Shown here: piece by piece, positions 1 to 14,300 of the stretch
Position numbering within the stretch: the first letter of the stretch is position 1
Layout: each line of letters opens with the position of its first letter
Assembly: GCF_041381155.1 (NCBI RefSeq)
Contig: NC_091138.1
Location: 18,043,255-18,107,254 of the forward strand
Origin: Argopecten irradians
Taxonomy: Eukaryota > Mollusca > Bivalvia > Pectinida > Pectinidae
Direction: 5' to 3'
DNA length: 64,000 bases
Made by a program: the position numbers and the translations under genes
The notes under the pieces: model-generated
Database searches by the model: none
What the model was told of the DNA's origin: nothing
What the model saw: the letters and a program-made list of their open reading frames with translations, nothing else

Positions 1-35
1 TAATTGTTGTTTGGTTTGACATACCTTTGTATCAG

Positions 36-140
36 GTCAAATGTTTTGGATGTTTTAGAGAGGCTTTTGCAAAAACCTCCTTATCACAAGTTGATATGGC
101 AGGTTTCGTAACTGAAGCAGAGTTGGAGTTGTTTTTTTAG
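36..140 (+). CDS. possible terminal coding exon of an unidentified upstream gene (partial)
   Basis: A pyrimidine-rich stretch ending in TATCAG is followed by an open frame of 34 codons ending in TAG at 138-140. It reads VKCFGCFREAFAKTSLSQ at its start and ends AELELFF. An AATAAA poly(A) signal lies at 206-211, about 65 bases after the stop, which fits a last exon. The gene would run off the left edge and converge on the EF-hand gene. A second frame over the same bases is also open for 23 codons, so the frame is not certain. I do not recognise the protein family. Confidence 0.35.
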   Translation, partial: VKCFGCFREAFAKTSLSQVDMAGFVTEAELELFF

Positions 141-205
141 TTTGACAGGTTTGTACTTATTATTGCCTCTTGTGTAGTATAAATTAATAGTAAAAACGAA
201 ATTCT

Positions 206-211
206 AATAAA
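206..211 (+). promoter_or_regulatory. AATAAA polyadenylation signal
   Basis: An exact AATAAA lies just downstream of the possible terminal exon at 36-140. It is the only reason to regard that exon as the 3' end of a gene. Such hexamers are frequent by chance in AT-rich DNA. Confidence 0.3.
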
Positions 212-231
212 CCCCATTAATTATAATTAGT

Positions 232-580
232 GATGCTCCACCGCCGACAGAGCATAGATGATATTCATCATTTGAACAATAATTGGTGTTTAATATTGTA
301 TATAAATGTCTAATTAACACAAAAAATAATATATAATAATCTATTTTTTCTTTGGTTCACGCACAATCAGTACTTAATTCCATATATGATATAGTGCCAA
401 GGATTTTTTTCTGGATGCAATTTATTATGTTTTATATTTCTAAATTGAAGTAAAATTAGAAGCTCAAACTTTTCAGCGGTGGTAATGGTGTAAAGTAAGT
501 AATTTTTGTAACAGAAGAAAAAAAACTAAATCGTCTGCTCCTGTTTTTGATAGTGAAAAAAATATCATTTGTGAGCATCT
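232..580. mobile_element. MITE copy 1 (family with GATGCTCCACCGCCGACA ends)
   Basis: About 350 bp that match two other stretches in this window, at 42841-43198 and 58927-59291. All begin near GATGCTCCACCGCCGACAG and share the block around CATATATGATATAGTGCC and the CTCCTGTTTTTGATAGTG segment. This copy has lost part of its right terminal inverted repeat, keeping only GAGCATCT. There is no coding capacity, so it is a non-autonomous DNA element. Confidence 0.7.
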
Positions 581-2312
581 CATATCATGTTCGTTATGTC
601 CATCCTGTGTAATGATCCTTGTGTAACACATTTTCATGTGCCTGAATGAACAATAAATCCTGTAACTTGTACGACTGACACTTGTAGTAATGCTGAGGTC
701 TTCCACATATGTTCGGAGGCTGAAGATAACTGGAGTACATTGCTGATTGATTCGACGTTATAAGTGATATAATGATAAAAAAAACCAAACAAACACTAAA
801 ATATCACACATAGCTTTATTTATTGATTCAGAAACAATGACGTAAAACATAGGACCAGAAATTTGTTAGTCAATAAGAAATAGTGTGTATGTTAAATACA
901 ACTTATTGTCGGTAACCGTGAGGACCAGGAATATTCCTAGAAATTAAGACAGTTAAAGTCAGTTATTGTTTCTGATAAAACGCGTCCAGAAAAACGTGTG
1001 CTGTATGTTACTATATTGCTCGGAGGTATTTGACATTATTTTACCTTAGAAGAAGTATGTGTTATAAGAAGTCATTTGCTATACAAACACTAAATCATAT
1101 GAAGGTGATAATTAATACGACTTTAAATAACCACCATTCAATACAGTAGTATCATATCTAGCGTGTAAAGCAGGACTAGAAAACTGTTTAATGTTTATCA
1201 CTTTCGATCTTCGACAAGCATAGAAAGAAATGAATAGACAAAAAGTCTGATAGATTTAACACAAAGACCATAAAATCTGTCAATAATAAGGGCGATAACC
1301 CAGCATCATCTTCAATAACAAGGGCGAAAACCCAACCATCAATACATGATGTATTGTACATTATGAATACGCAAATGATTTGAAATTAGAATTAATTATT
1401 CTTTAGTCAAATCGCTACTCAAAAACATGAGTGAAAAATATATGTGCATACTGCCATATTATGCAACGTAATACTGATAAAAGATACACACAATGAAAAG
1501 CAAATAACCATGATAAAACAACACATATGATATATCACAGACACTGGTCGATCCTATTCTGCGCACTAAGGCAGTTTCTTATCCATGTTTCCCGCAAGAA
1601 AATTAGAAGAAAAAGGTAGGTTTTTTGTGCAAACTATTGATATAACGTATGTATCATAATCGTCTATCCATTCATTAATATAGATCAGGTTATAAATTAT
1701 ATTTAATAATGTCGTTATTGTATATAAACTAGAGTGACAGTGGTAGATATAAGTATCTTATGTTGACAATACCAAAACAATAGCATACATCATCACAGAG
1801 AAGCATTCGTACCTGACAGTATCACAGAATTAGCAAAATATAAAACAATAAATGTAATGAAATATTTACATTTTAACCACTCAAATATAACAAAATCTTA
1901 ACATCATTTAATATGTAACATATGTAATTATCGATTGTATTGACAACAAAAGTCTATCATAAAAAGACTAAAACGTTTGCAGAGGGAACAAGAAAACTAT
2001 TGTACACGTTTTCATGTAGATATACTTTAATGAACTTCTGTCATTGGAATGTAATGGTTTGATTAGGTTTATCCAATAAAGAGCTTAAACTTATCATTCA
2101 CAACTGTCACAGTGGATATCAAGTCGCCATTCTTGCTCAAATAGTAGGCATATATGTTGATTGTAAACCCAAAAAACTAAATAAATTACGTAATTCGTCT
2201 TATCTTTAACTAGTCTGAAGAAAGATGTATATTTGTACGAGGTATATTGAGCAAACTCCAAGATCAATGAAATATCAGAAATTTAATAATAAACAATAGT
2301 AATGCTGTTTGT
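581..2312. other. intergenic / 3' flank of the EF-hand gene
   Basis: AT-rich sequence between the convergent partial exon and the stop codon of the EF-hand gene. I see no coding frame with homology. Short open frames at 473-788 lie over the MITE end. A minus-strand AATAAA (TTTATT near 812) could end the EF-hand transcript, but it is about 1.5 kb past the stop, so this is weak. Confidence 0.4.
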
Positions 2313-5300
2313 TCACAATCGTTTAACACTGTGACTGGTCTGAGGCTTAAATGTCTCCTCTATGAATTTTTCGTATGGGATCTTTCCAGACATGTTGTGA
2401 TCGAACTCCGTCATCACATGATATACCTCATCTTCGTCCAGAATCACATTGGCTAGTTTCAGTACCGACCGGAACTCCGGCAGGGACAGATAACCCACAT
2501 TCTTTTTGTCAAGTTTCCGGAAGGCACGGCGCAAATTCTTCCATTCTCCCGCCAACTATAAGTAGGAATAAGATAATCATTAGTGTGCATTTTCCAAGTA
2601 AGCGTCTGGTAACTAGAATCCAGCACATAATTTATGTTTTAGAATCACTATTTGATATCTTAAAATCGTTTAGGTCCATTAATGTTTTGCTTTTTCATAA
2701 AATATAGTTTTATGTTCGAAACCTTTATACAAAATCTGAATAAATTTGAGACAACAATAATTATTTCAACTACAAGAACTAAAAAAAAACCTTCATAATA
2801 TATAGACGTAAAGAAATATGAATGACATTTGTAGTGTGGTGATGACTCCATACCTTCTGTCTAAGCTTGGCTGTGATGCCATGCAGACCCTTCTGTGGGG
2901 GTTCCACAATGTCTGTGATTGGCAGTTCTGGCTGAGGATGTTGAAGTAGAGACAACATGTTGTTTCCATGGCGCCATACCTGCTTTCTCAGAGCAAACGG
3001 CTTCAAGAACTCAATGTAGTTAACCCTAGAAGTGTTAAAATATAGAAATATTAACATTTTCACAGAGCAAGAAAGTTTTTGACATTGTGGTAATATACAG
3101 AAAAAGAAACTTTTAATTTATTGCATGGAATGATATTGCCCTTATTACAAATCCTCAACACATTGACTTGATGTTTTGCTTATCCATCTGAAAATTACGC
3201 TGTTATCATACCTGCCGTCCTTCCTGATTTCGAATTTGTTACTGATCATGTTGATCTCGTAGTCGCTGAGGTGGACACAAAGCTCAGTGAGAAGTTCCCT
3301 GAATTCATCTCTCTGTACGAACCCAGTACCGTATGGATCCATAGCTACAAACTCCTTCCGTAAGTCCTCCCACATGTAATCCACCTTAGACAAACAACGG
3401 TTCAAGTTTCATTTATTGTTGTGATCATTAGATTTTTTTAAAATCATGAATTTGCAGAAATAATGAATTGTTAATTTATCATTTCATGTTTGTTTGTAGA
3501 ACTTTTTATTCTTCAAGAGCATTTTCGCTAGAAATCCACGTAGTTTATTGTTTTTTAGCTCTTCGTCACTATTCTTGCAGTTTCAAACGCACCATATTGG
3601 GAATACGGAAATCATCCCATCCTTATCTCAAAAGTATTTCTCGAAACAGTCGTATAAATACATGTATCTACCTTTGCTCTCAGGTTGTCTTGTAGCATGT
3701 CAGCTGCACAGTTGAGTTTCCTTGATCGAAGCATGAAATCAGCATCTCCCTTCCTGGGAGGGTTAACCTTGGCGTTGGGGAATGCAGCAGAGCGCATGGA
3801 GAATCCGAAGTGGCGGACAAATTGGTAGTAATCTAATGTCTTATCGGTGTTTGTTATAAATGTCTTCCATAGATCTCTGATTTCTCCTCTGGATATTTCC
3901 GGCTGAATATCAAACCTGAAAGTAATAGGATGAGTTTAAAGTTATCGTGATGGTTATAGTGTTAACTCATTCAAGTATTTAAGAGTAGTATGGTATTTGA
4001 AACTGATAGTGTTATAATTCCATATAAGTAGGATATTGACAAGATGGTTAAATTGTTTAGTAGATTCAAAGTAAATATATTGCAGAAATTTTATTCATTT
4101 CAATTTGTCTGGCATGCCCTGATTAGTTATGCATTTTTGCAAAGAATCAATAAATGAGTCCCTCCAAAAATCTAAATAGATCGTTTGTATGATCAACGGA
4201 GTGAAATAGAAAGATACCTTCAATACTGAAGAGACACTTAACTTACTTTCTCATTAGCTGGTAGAATGTTTCTTGTGATAAACGTCTAGAATTAATTTCG
4301 TCCTGAGCATAGAATGCCTTTTCTACGTCCTGGAATCTCCTGTTGAGAAGATCTTTGATCTTATTAAACAGTTCCTGTGGGGTTCGCCTATTGACACCGA
4401 AATTTTCCAAAGCTTCGTCAATATCGAGCTCAGGGTCTACTTCCATTTCCTCCTGAACTGGAGCCATTGTGGCGCCAACGTTTCCATTCATGGTAGCAAC
4501 TGGAGCATCTGTCTTATTCTGGGTCTCAAACAAACTCGGAGCAAGACCCCTGGGAAAGATAACAAGATAAAACTTAATTCTAAACCACTTTATACAAAAT
4601 GTCTTTCGTTCCCTACGTCATCGTATTTTCGGGTACGATTAAACGCGTATTTTGTGGGCAATAATAACTAATTAAATTAGAATACCGTAAAATGTTTTAC
4701 TAGAAAATTGTTGATTATAAACTAAGAAATAAATTCGCCACACTAAAATAGTTCGGTATAAAAGCTAGAAATTAGGTCGCCATCAAAAAAAACAAAATAA
4801 AAATCCCACTTGTTTACAGTAATTGGTAAAAATAAAACTATTCCCACAATATGAAGGAAATTAAGCCTTACTTTGTATCGAAATGCTGCATGAAGTCGGC
4901 ATATTTAACATTTCCGTCATCGTCCAGAGGAAGCTTATCTACAAAGTGTTCAAACTGTGGATCTGTGAGATGGAACTGGAATTTGCTTTCCATGGCTGCA
5001 CGGAACTCTTCCTGACTGATTACGTTCATTCCAAGTTTGTCTATACTCCTTTAAATACAAATGTTGAAATTAGTTTTATTATAGTTTCCATTACAAAACA
5101 TCAAGTTATGAATTTGTAGTGACTGTTCAAGTGTAACCTTGAAAAATCATAGTACATATATTATTTCGTAATTTATTCAACACTGTAGTAAGAATCAACA
5201 AAAGTTTCAAGTTAACATTAAATAGATGGGCTTTAGTGTAATCAGTCAAAATCAACAATTCGCCTACCTTCATGAAAACATATAACTTAGTTATATAAAG

Positions 5301-8300
5301 CGTGTTGACTTTGAAATATCATAAGTTTTCCCATTTTGAAAGATCAGTATCAAAAAATATACTTTAGCTGATAAATCATATGTAATAATGTATTATTAGT
5401 GTCGTACGTACTTGAATGTTCCTAATAATGCCAGGAAGTCCCTCTGGAACATATTCATCAACTGCACCTCTATGCTGCTCATTGTAGAGCCACCCCCTGG
5501 ACTGTCCGGACGCTTGTTGACCCTACCAACATATGCCATCCACGGTTACATAGTCATACATGTCATTTTTAAAGTATAGTTCAACAGATAAATTCTTATT
5601 GAAATATGTTGCATATTAAAGGTAACGTGTTTAAATATTGTCCTGTAAACTTTAAGACAAATTTTAAATAACATAGACTTATGGTATAGAGAAATTACCG
5701 AGTCAGACGTATAGATAAGATAAAAATCAAAGCTTATAAATTATATATAAATTGTTCAACGGTTCTTCAATTTTCATTATGAGATTTTTTTTCTTTATTT
5801 AGTTTGATAACATCAGAGTGATTCCAATTTTTAATATACATTAACATGTATTTGCATTCTTTTTCGATAACTTATACAAAATAAGATATACATGTAGAAT
5901 ATTTCTTCCAAAATTGAACATTAGCAATAAGCATTTCCTTTTCTAATTGCATCACAGCAATCCAAGTCTTAGATTGGAAGTAATGGTGATAAATTATCTG
6001 ACGTATGAGAAGATGACATACAGACGGGTGAACACAGTACAGTGTTGGACTTGTTAATTACTGAATCTCAGAGGACTGAAGAAATCGACTATACGATATA
6101 GACATTAATATGGAATGTATACGCTGCAAGAACTTTACACCAAAAGGATTATTAGGAGAAACAGTGTCACTAATCATGATTAATATTTAATTGGGATATC
6201 ATTTAATACGATTATAAAATTATCATTATCACTTATAAGTTTAAAGTAGATAGTAAGCATGGAAAAACAGATTCTACGAACACCAATATTCTACTATCAT
6301 CCCTATATAGGACCAATACGCATCGTACTAAAACGAGCACCACGATTGAGGAAAGCTACAGCTAGTGGCACCCTTGGCTACATAAATACTTATACCTGTC
6401 TGTCAAGCCTACGTAAAATTCGGAGGTTTCTAAACTCTAAAAAAGGTAACGGATTGCATTTCTCCTCTAAATTTGAAAAGGGCCATAACTCGAACAAACT
6501 CAGATAAGATGCACGAATTTAATTTGTGCAATTTGTTGATTATTATTTTTCTCATTTTTCGGTCGCAAATGATGAGCAAAAAATATAATTGAAAATGTTG
6601 ACTACCAGTGTTTTCGGCTTAAGAGTGCTCTATTTAACAGTAAGTAATTATAAGAACCGATATCGGTGAATTATTTTTGCCGGAAATATTCCTGTGGAAC
6701 AGGCAGCAAACATGGCAACTAAAATCTGGTAATTGTTTCTGCTGGAAGTAGATATAAGGAAAGTCAATAACCATGACAACTAATTTCATAAGTATGTTTG
6801 CCTGAAGTAGTACAACTAAATTCGAGTAATTGTTGATCTGGAAGTAGGTCAATGGAATAGCTAGTAACCATGGCAATTAAATTCGAGTAATTTTTCTGGA
6901 AGAAGTTCTACGGAACTGAAAGCAACTATTATCAGATAATTATTTTTCTTGAAAGTAGTTCTATGGAACAACAGGCAGTAACCACAGCTACTGTAACTAT
7001 CAAGTCACTACAGCAACAGCACCATACATCCACAAGGACAGCACGTCTCCATGGCGATGAATGCGTCATGGTGAAGAGGCGGTACACACTGAGTGCTACA
7101 GGAAGTGGTGTGTACAGCGAGAAGAAGACAGCTCACACCAAATCAGGTAGACACAAATCTGTAATGGAACAATGAAAACTAACAGTCTGACTAGCCTGTG
7201 TTTGTTGTTGGTGAGGATGTTGTGGGTCATGCCCGTCTCGGATCGGTCCTGGAAGCGGTGTAGGAATTCCCTGTATGGAACGCCTTCAGGTCGGGCCTGG
7301 ACGCTACATCGGGACAGGAAGGCTGCAAGGAGTTTCTTCTCTAATGTCAAGCCATAATCTCCAAGTACGGACAAGAAGTTGTCAAAGCTCACCTGTCAAA
7401 CGAAAGGATTTAACAGTTATGTAAATGTCAATGAAGGACTATTGAATATTGACATAAAAGACAAAGTTATCTGAAGTTCTCTTAAATGCGACTCCAGTAT
7501 ATAGTAATATGCCATAAAATATCCTCCAGGCACTATGTATAGAAGGTATCTGATGCTTTTATCAGTCCATTATATGCGTTGCCGAGGATACAGTATTGAT
7601 GAGAGGACAGTGTTGTGTGTTGTCAAACTGAGGAAGTTGACAGGAGCGTTAATGTGTTGTTCATGATAAACAGTTTACATGAGAGGTGATAGTCGCGGGA
7701 AACTTTGCAAACAAGATCCCACTGAAATAGAAGTGTCCAATAAAGCCAGCTGTTGAAGTGAAGTTATGAATGAATTTTGAAAGCAATGCAACATTAGCAG
7801 TATACTTTTGAACGATAAAAATATGTTGTTGGTGCATGTATTATCAACCTATCATTATCGCCGAAAGAACAAAGATCAGTATATAAGCGATTACAATAGA
7901 TAGAATTACGTACAACTCCTGAATTCTTCTCATCCTTCGCTTCAAATGCTTCTTTCATGTTGTGGCAGCCCTCTCGGAATTTGTTCTTCATCCATCTCTC
8001 GACATCTAACGACTGTTTCCTTTCTATCTCCTTTCGGCGTGGTGACCGATTGGAGTTTGAACCTGACAATTCGAAAATTCTGTATTAGTCGGTCTGATTA
8101 GACACATTACTGGCATATTTCTTGCTAATCTTACAAAGCCACATTTCTTAACGTCTCCAAGGAAATAAAATAAATATAGATACAATAATTTTGCACGAGA
8201 TAGTTACCATATTTTATGCATAAAGATTGGTTGCTTAGAATGAAATAACATGTGCCAGGAAAGATTGCAGAACGACATTATGATATATATGTCAGAGAAA

Positions 8301-11300
8301 TCAACATTATGATATATATGTATATAAATATCTAAATATATATACCAAATCAATCACTATATTTAAATCAATTTAAAGCATAAATAAATTGGTATGATTA
8401 GTAAGTTAGAGTGAAGATGACGAATAATAAAAAATATGATTATTAAAAGTGGATTTTAAAAAAAATCTTTTAGAAATACAGTTTCAGAAAAATGGAAGAA
8501 AAAAAAAGAAAAGAAGAAGAAAAACCCCGAATTTCCATTCAAAAGAATTGAAACAATAACGACATGATCTGTACATCAATAATTACATATAAAAAGTCAA
8601 AAATTTCTAAAACTATCATCTTATTGGGGCAACATTAAAACATGATGCCTGCAAAATCCACTTCTTGCAAATAACTCGGATTCCTTTACATAGAAACAAA
8701 ACAGATCTATATATTCTTCTCAAAACATCAGCTGATCCATTGATCAAATGACAGATGCTTATAAAAAGGTTCGAAAATAAATAATTTTGGAAAACAAATA
8801 TTTTTAGAAAATAAATCAATGCACAAATAAAGATTTGCTCATACACTGGATGATCCAGGAAACGAGTTAAAATTAAACAAGAGGGCTTTAATATGTAGGT
8901 TTTCCTCTTTTTATTTAACATTTAGCAAGATTACACTAACAGATATCATCAGCTACATTTACGGAGGAAGAAAAAACAAAATGTATGAGAACTATATCAG
9001 AAAACATCAAATGGTTTCTCTAACACAGAATTCAGACTGAAATTACATACAGTATATATATATAATTCAGTTAAAGAAAGAGCTGATTACATAAAACCAA
9101 AAACCATCACACCTGAAAATATGTAACAAAATGCACACCAGTAAACAGTTTCCGAATATTATACGTCTACTGGTCACACATCAGTTACCTGTCCACCTCG
9201 AGTCTCGACCTACTGTTATCACACCACAAAACCTATATGTCGATTTCGAGATACCGACGTGAGTGAAGTACAATTTATCGGTGATTGTGACGTCATATTC
9301 TGGCGTAATTTTGTGTGACGACACAAGCACCGGAAGTTTGACTAATCGACGGTAAATCGCACTTTACCGACGTTGTTTTGTTATCTCGAAATCGACGTAT
9401 TAAAATCACAGCATATCTCTCCAAAATAATCGGACTTTATCACTATAATTACGTTGATATTGTTCATGAATATGTTTCAGATCATACTCCATGAGACCTC
9501 TTTGATGCAAGCGGATGGTTATAGTCCGTCAAGATAGAGTTATATGCTAATTCATTGCATGAAGTCAAATTTGTTATTGGTGTTTCAAGTTGCTGTGATT
9601 TTAAATGTGATTTTGGATACAGTTAAAAAGTGGTGTGATAGCAAAAATGTAATACTTATTGTCTTGATTGACTTGGAAGTAGGATATATTAAGTTAGAAT
9701 AGGGAACAAATGGATTATGGAGTTCGGGGATATTTGTCGAATGTTTTCCTGAACCAATGAATGGGCTAATATAGTTCATGGGATATTATAGACAAGATGG
9801 GAAAAGGGGCGTCCTTGCACATTGGACGGATGACCACTGTTGGTGGGAGGAGGAATGTTGTTAAGTGACGGTATTAATCATGTGGGTTCACAGACAGTGG
9901 ATAAGTGAATAAGTAATTGGTGACAATATTACAATCTACAAACGTGTTAGTTTCTCCCGTTAATGTTCTTAATGCAATATAAATACCACTTTAAGATTAT
10001 TTGATATATAGTTTTCCATTGAAAACCTTTGGTGAATTAAATCAGTGTTTTCATTGTTTTGGTTTATGAATATCCGATATGATTCAAAAACGTTTCCTTT
10101 TTAGTTGAAATTTAAAAATGATAAAAAATGACTGTTTTTGATTGGTTTTGTCAGTGTGTCAGTTTGCAGTGTCAGTAGGCAGAGGTGTCGGATTGGACAG
10201 GTTTTACTCAACTCACCACCATACTCGTCTAGTTCCGGAATGTCCTCGTTTAGAACCTTTTTGGTTTTTTTCTTTTTACTTTTTTTGCGTTCTGGGTGTT
10301 TTTGAGAAATGATGAATACAGACTTAATCATTCAATCCACACAAAGCGCCAACGTTTAGTTAGTTAATGGCTTCATCTCCACAATCAAACATTATACATA
10401 AGTAAGTAATTGTTTACGAAGAATGACCGGTTTTATCATTGAAGGTCCATTAAAAAGCCAGCAATTACAGCGTATTCCACATCATTAATGATAGATTCAC
10501 ACGTCAGATCATTACAACACACACCACAATTACTGAAATCAACATGAAGTTTCTGCTCTTGATATGTAAATGACTATATTTTTATATTGATATGTTGACA
10601 TGATTTATGATAGGAAGATAACAATAGAAAATGGCAAGTGTTCATACCTGCAGGTTCAGGAATGGGAGACAGAATGGCTCTGGCTTTATTGGGAGTTCCA
10701 CTGCGGAATGAAATGCCAAGACTGTTGAGAAGTCTCTCTGCTCCAATAGTTCCTGTGCATTTCGGGTCGTACCTAGAGAGAACAAACAACAGTGTTTAGG
10801 GTAAACCGCACGGAGAAATAGTAAAAAAATAAAATAGGTCTATTATAGGTTACTTAATAGAGAAGTTGCTCTGATATTTTGTAGTGTTATTGCAGAGAAA
10901 GTATTGTGTATTTTTAAGTCACGTAACTGTATGGTCTCTGAACATCGAAGTGAATCGATGTAAAAATCAGTTTTTTTACAAACCTTCTTTTAAATGAATG
11001 ATACTCCAATTGATTACATTTTCCAGATATACTTACTTTTTCCATAATTTCTCGAATTCGGAGTCTTCCATATAGAACATAAGTTTGTTACACATTTGTT
11101 TGAATTCTGATTTAAGGATGCGGCCGGAGCCTCCAGGGTTTATCTGTGGGATGAGGTCAGCAATATCAAGGAACCTGGAACACAAATAAATCATCATGAT
11201 GTAGTGAATGGATAAGTTGTACACTGCTTTTTAACACAAATAGAGTTTAAATGATAATCGTATCATCATCATCATTATATACTATTCTTGATATTCTATT

Positions 11301-14300
11301 TGTAAAGCACCAATGTACCAAAATATGTAATGAGAGATATATAGGAGTTATTTTTATCATAAATGTCCTTTTCTCTCAAAAGAATATATTGCTCTAAGTA
11401 TTCAAAGTATTTGAACGTCTATAACCAGAAAAGCAAACTAAAACAACTTCTGGCGTTCACCTTGAAAGCCCCATACCTCTGTTTGGCCTTCTCTCTGAGC
11501 TGGGCGTGTACTTCACCACAAGTCATAGAGGCCTTGTCAGAAGCATAGTTCCTCTGGACGGGATCCATCCACTGGGGATAGTCGTCCGGCATCTCACGGA
11601 AATGCGCGAACAGTTCGGTGTAGTTAATCATCTGTCGGTCGGAGAACCCGAACCTGTCCATGAGTCTGTTAAAGACGGACTGTCCCATCTCTGTGGCCAG
11701 TACGGTGACCAGGATCCTGTGGAGGGCTTCCCTGTAAGTGGACAAGTAGTGGATCGTAATACTTTCCTCATGAAATTAATATTCTGATAATTGGACTTAA
11801 AACGAGAAAAAAGCATCCATATCCTAATGTTTTACTATCAAATGTTCGCGATAATCGCAAAAATATCTTTCCCGCGAAATTAGCCGACTACACAGAAGTT
11901 GTTTGAGAGTGGAGACAAAGGTCATGATAGGAACATACATAATGATTAAAACAAGCTAACTATTGACTCCAACAGGAGATCATTTGTTGAGAGGACGAGA
12001 AAAACGTTGATACAAAATAGAAGAGCCATGTTTACAAAAGGGTCAGATGTAATTACAACTTACCGTGAAACGTTTCCTTTCTGTTCTGGGTCCATATCTT
12101 TGAACCTTTTCTTCACTTCATAGAAACTTCCTCTCATCTTCTGTCGGAGTTTTGCCTCAATCTGATTAATTAGTACAAAATTCATATTATGTTTTCGAAA
12201 TGTTTTTGCTCATAAATCGTTTCCAAAACGTTAAAATTTCTTTAGAACTTGTTTTCATTGAAATTGAGTGCGTCTTTAGAGCGTCGTTCTTTGAAATTAA
12301 TATTGAGCATTTTCAAACTGCACCTGGAGTTGTTGACGAATTTATCGATACAAAAACCAGTTATCTTGAAAATTTCAAAAGATTTTTCTCCAAAAAACAA
12401 AAACAATATGTTATTCAATTCCAATAGATTATCATATGTAAAACACGGACCTCGTCTATCTCCAGCCTTGCTCGTGTGGAGGCGTTGGACAGTCTGGATG
12501 ATACACGACTGTCTGCGCCCATCCTGCTCATCACATCCGCGCGGTTTCCTGAAAACAATAGTAAAATCTATAACAAAACTTCCAAGTTTGACAATAGTAT
12601 AAAACCGTACATGATAAAATAAATGAAACTCGACGTATGTTCCGAAATATAATCTTTTATATTTTTGTTTGTAAGTTTCGTTATACCAGTTATCACAATA
12701 CATTTAAGATAAAATGTCAGCCTTTTTTCCCTTGTCGTTGACGCAACAGATACTGCCTTTATATGTTTGATATCTTAAAACAAGTAATAGGTGCCTTCAT
12801 ATTAAGTTAGTTTTAATAGATAGGTACTACTCATGAAAACTTTACTTAATATATCAGTCAATTTAATGTGTCTGTCACCCTTGATACCCCGATAGTTATA
12901 TGGTGAAATGCATGTCCATCAACAGATTATCAAGATATGAGTGCCGAGGATGAAGCTGAGTTGGCAATGGTAAATGTCATTGACCACATATAAAATATAT
13001 CATTATAGACTGAGGAAGTGTCTGATATAAATATAAATTCTAATATATAAGTTCAAATATTTCACACACGTAGTATTTATTCATTGTATTCGTGAGTTTA
13101 CAACTTTATCCAAAATCAGAGCGAAAGAATCTGTTTTCTTACCAGGTTAAAATTGCGACATTGAGTTTGAATGTGTACTATGTCTACGGGGTTTTACTGC
13201 TTAATAAAAACTTTTGAGTTGCATTTAGTAAAACAAATACGTTCAGAATGTCCGATTTGTCATAATAAACTTTACGGTGATGATAATTAAGCTGTAGGGA
13301 GCGTTGTTATACAGTCAATATACGGTACTATTTCCGGACCCTGTCTCCTTCACTGGTTATACCACACAAGGTTTAAAACATACCATTACCCATTCATATT
13401 ATCAGATAAGTGCAAACTTTAATTTGTTTCGTTTGAAGGTTACTCGTGTGCGTAAACTTGTGTTTAATCGTGATAAGGGTTTGTTTAATTATCTACGTAT
13501 AATGTGCATTAAATATTTGTTTATTAGGTAAGTCTACATTGATCGTTTGTATAATTACGTACTAGCTGGTTTCTCTGGTTTGCAGTTTAATGTCTGTAGG
13601 TAAAGTATTCAATAACTGTATTAAGTAATGCTAAGCTAGCAATTGGGAAACGAATAAATGTCGTTTTAAATATGCAAAAAACGAATTGCTTTATAAAAGT
13701 TATCTTTAAACAAGTAAAGTTTTCTAACCTATTTATACACAGAATTATCAATACTCATACAATATGACCGTAATGTTATGACTTTATCAATCAAATCGAG
13801 TGTGTATTGGCTAATGTTGACAAGTGTATAATCCTATTTGACCTTAATACAGGTACCCGTTATGTGTCGGTCACTGTACGTTTGATAATATACATAAGAC
13901 TTCAGTAATACCATGATATGTGTATCTAAAAGGGTAAGTGTGTGAGGGTGTGTGTGGTTATCCAGTGTAAGTTATAGTAATCCAACTTAACAAACGTATT
14001 CATTTGGCCATGTATTGTACGGTATTACTGGGAGAACATTCCGGGTTTTATACAAGTTTCCATGGTGTTTTAATTGGACAGGATCAACATGCATGATATT
14101 ACCACAAGTGTAAAATGTAATAAGAAACAATTACTTCCCTGAGTATACCACATCGGTTTTAAAAAGCCTATATAGAATGTATATGTATATTGATTTTCAA
14201 ACATGGTAAACATGTTTTCAAGAATTGAACAAAAGATTTTAATTTTATTCTCTAGAGCATAATTAGAAAAGAAAATAATGAATTCTGTTCACAGATAATA

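Noticed and set aside
6963-7175. 70-codon + strand frame (MEQQAVTTATVT...)
   Set aside because: Begins in the degenerate 60-bp repeat and runs over intron sequence opposite the EF-hand gene; no family features.
12242-12703. 153-codon minus-strand frame
   Set aside because: It overlaps exon 2 of the EF-hand gene in another frame. The phase-consistent exon 12451-12548 explains the coding signal.
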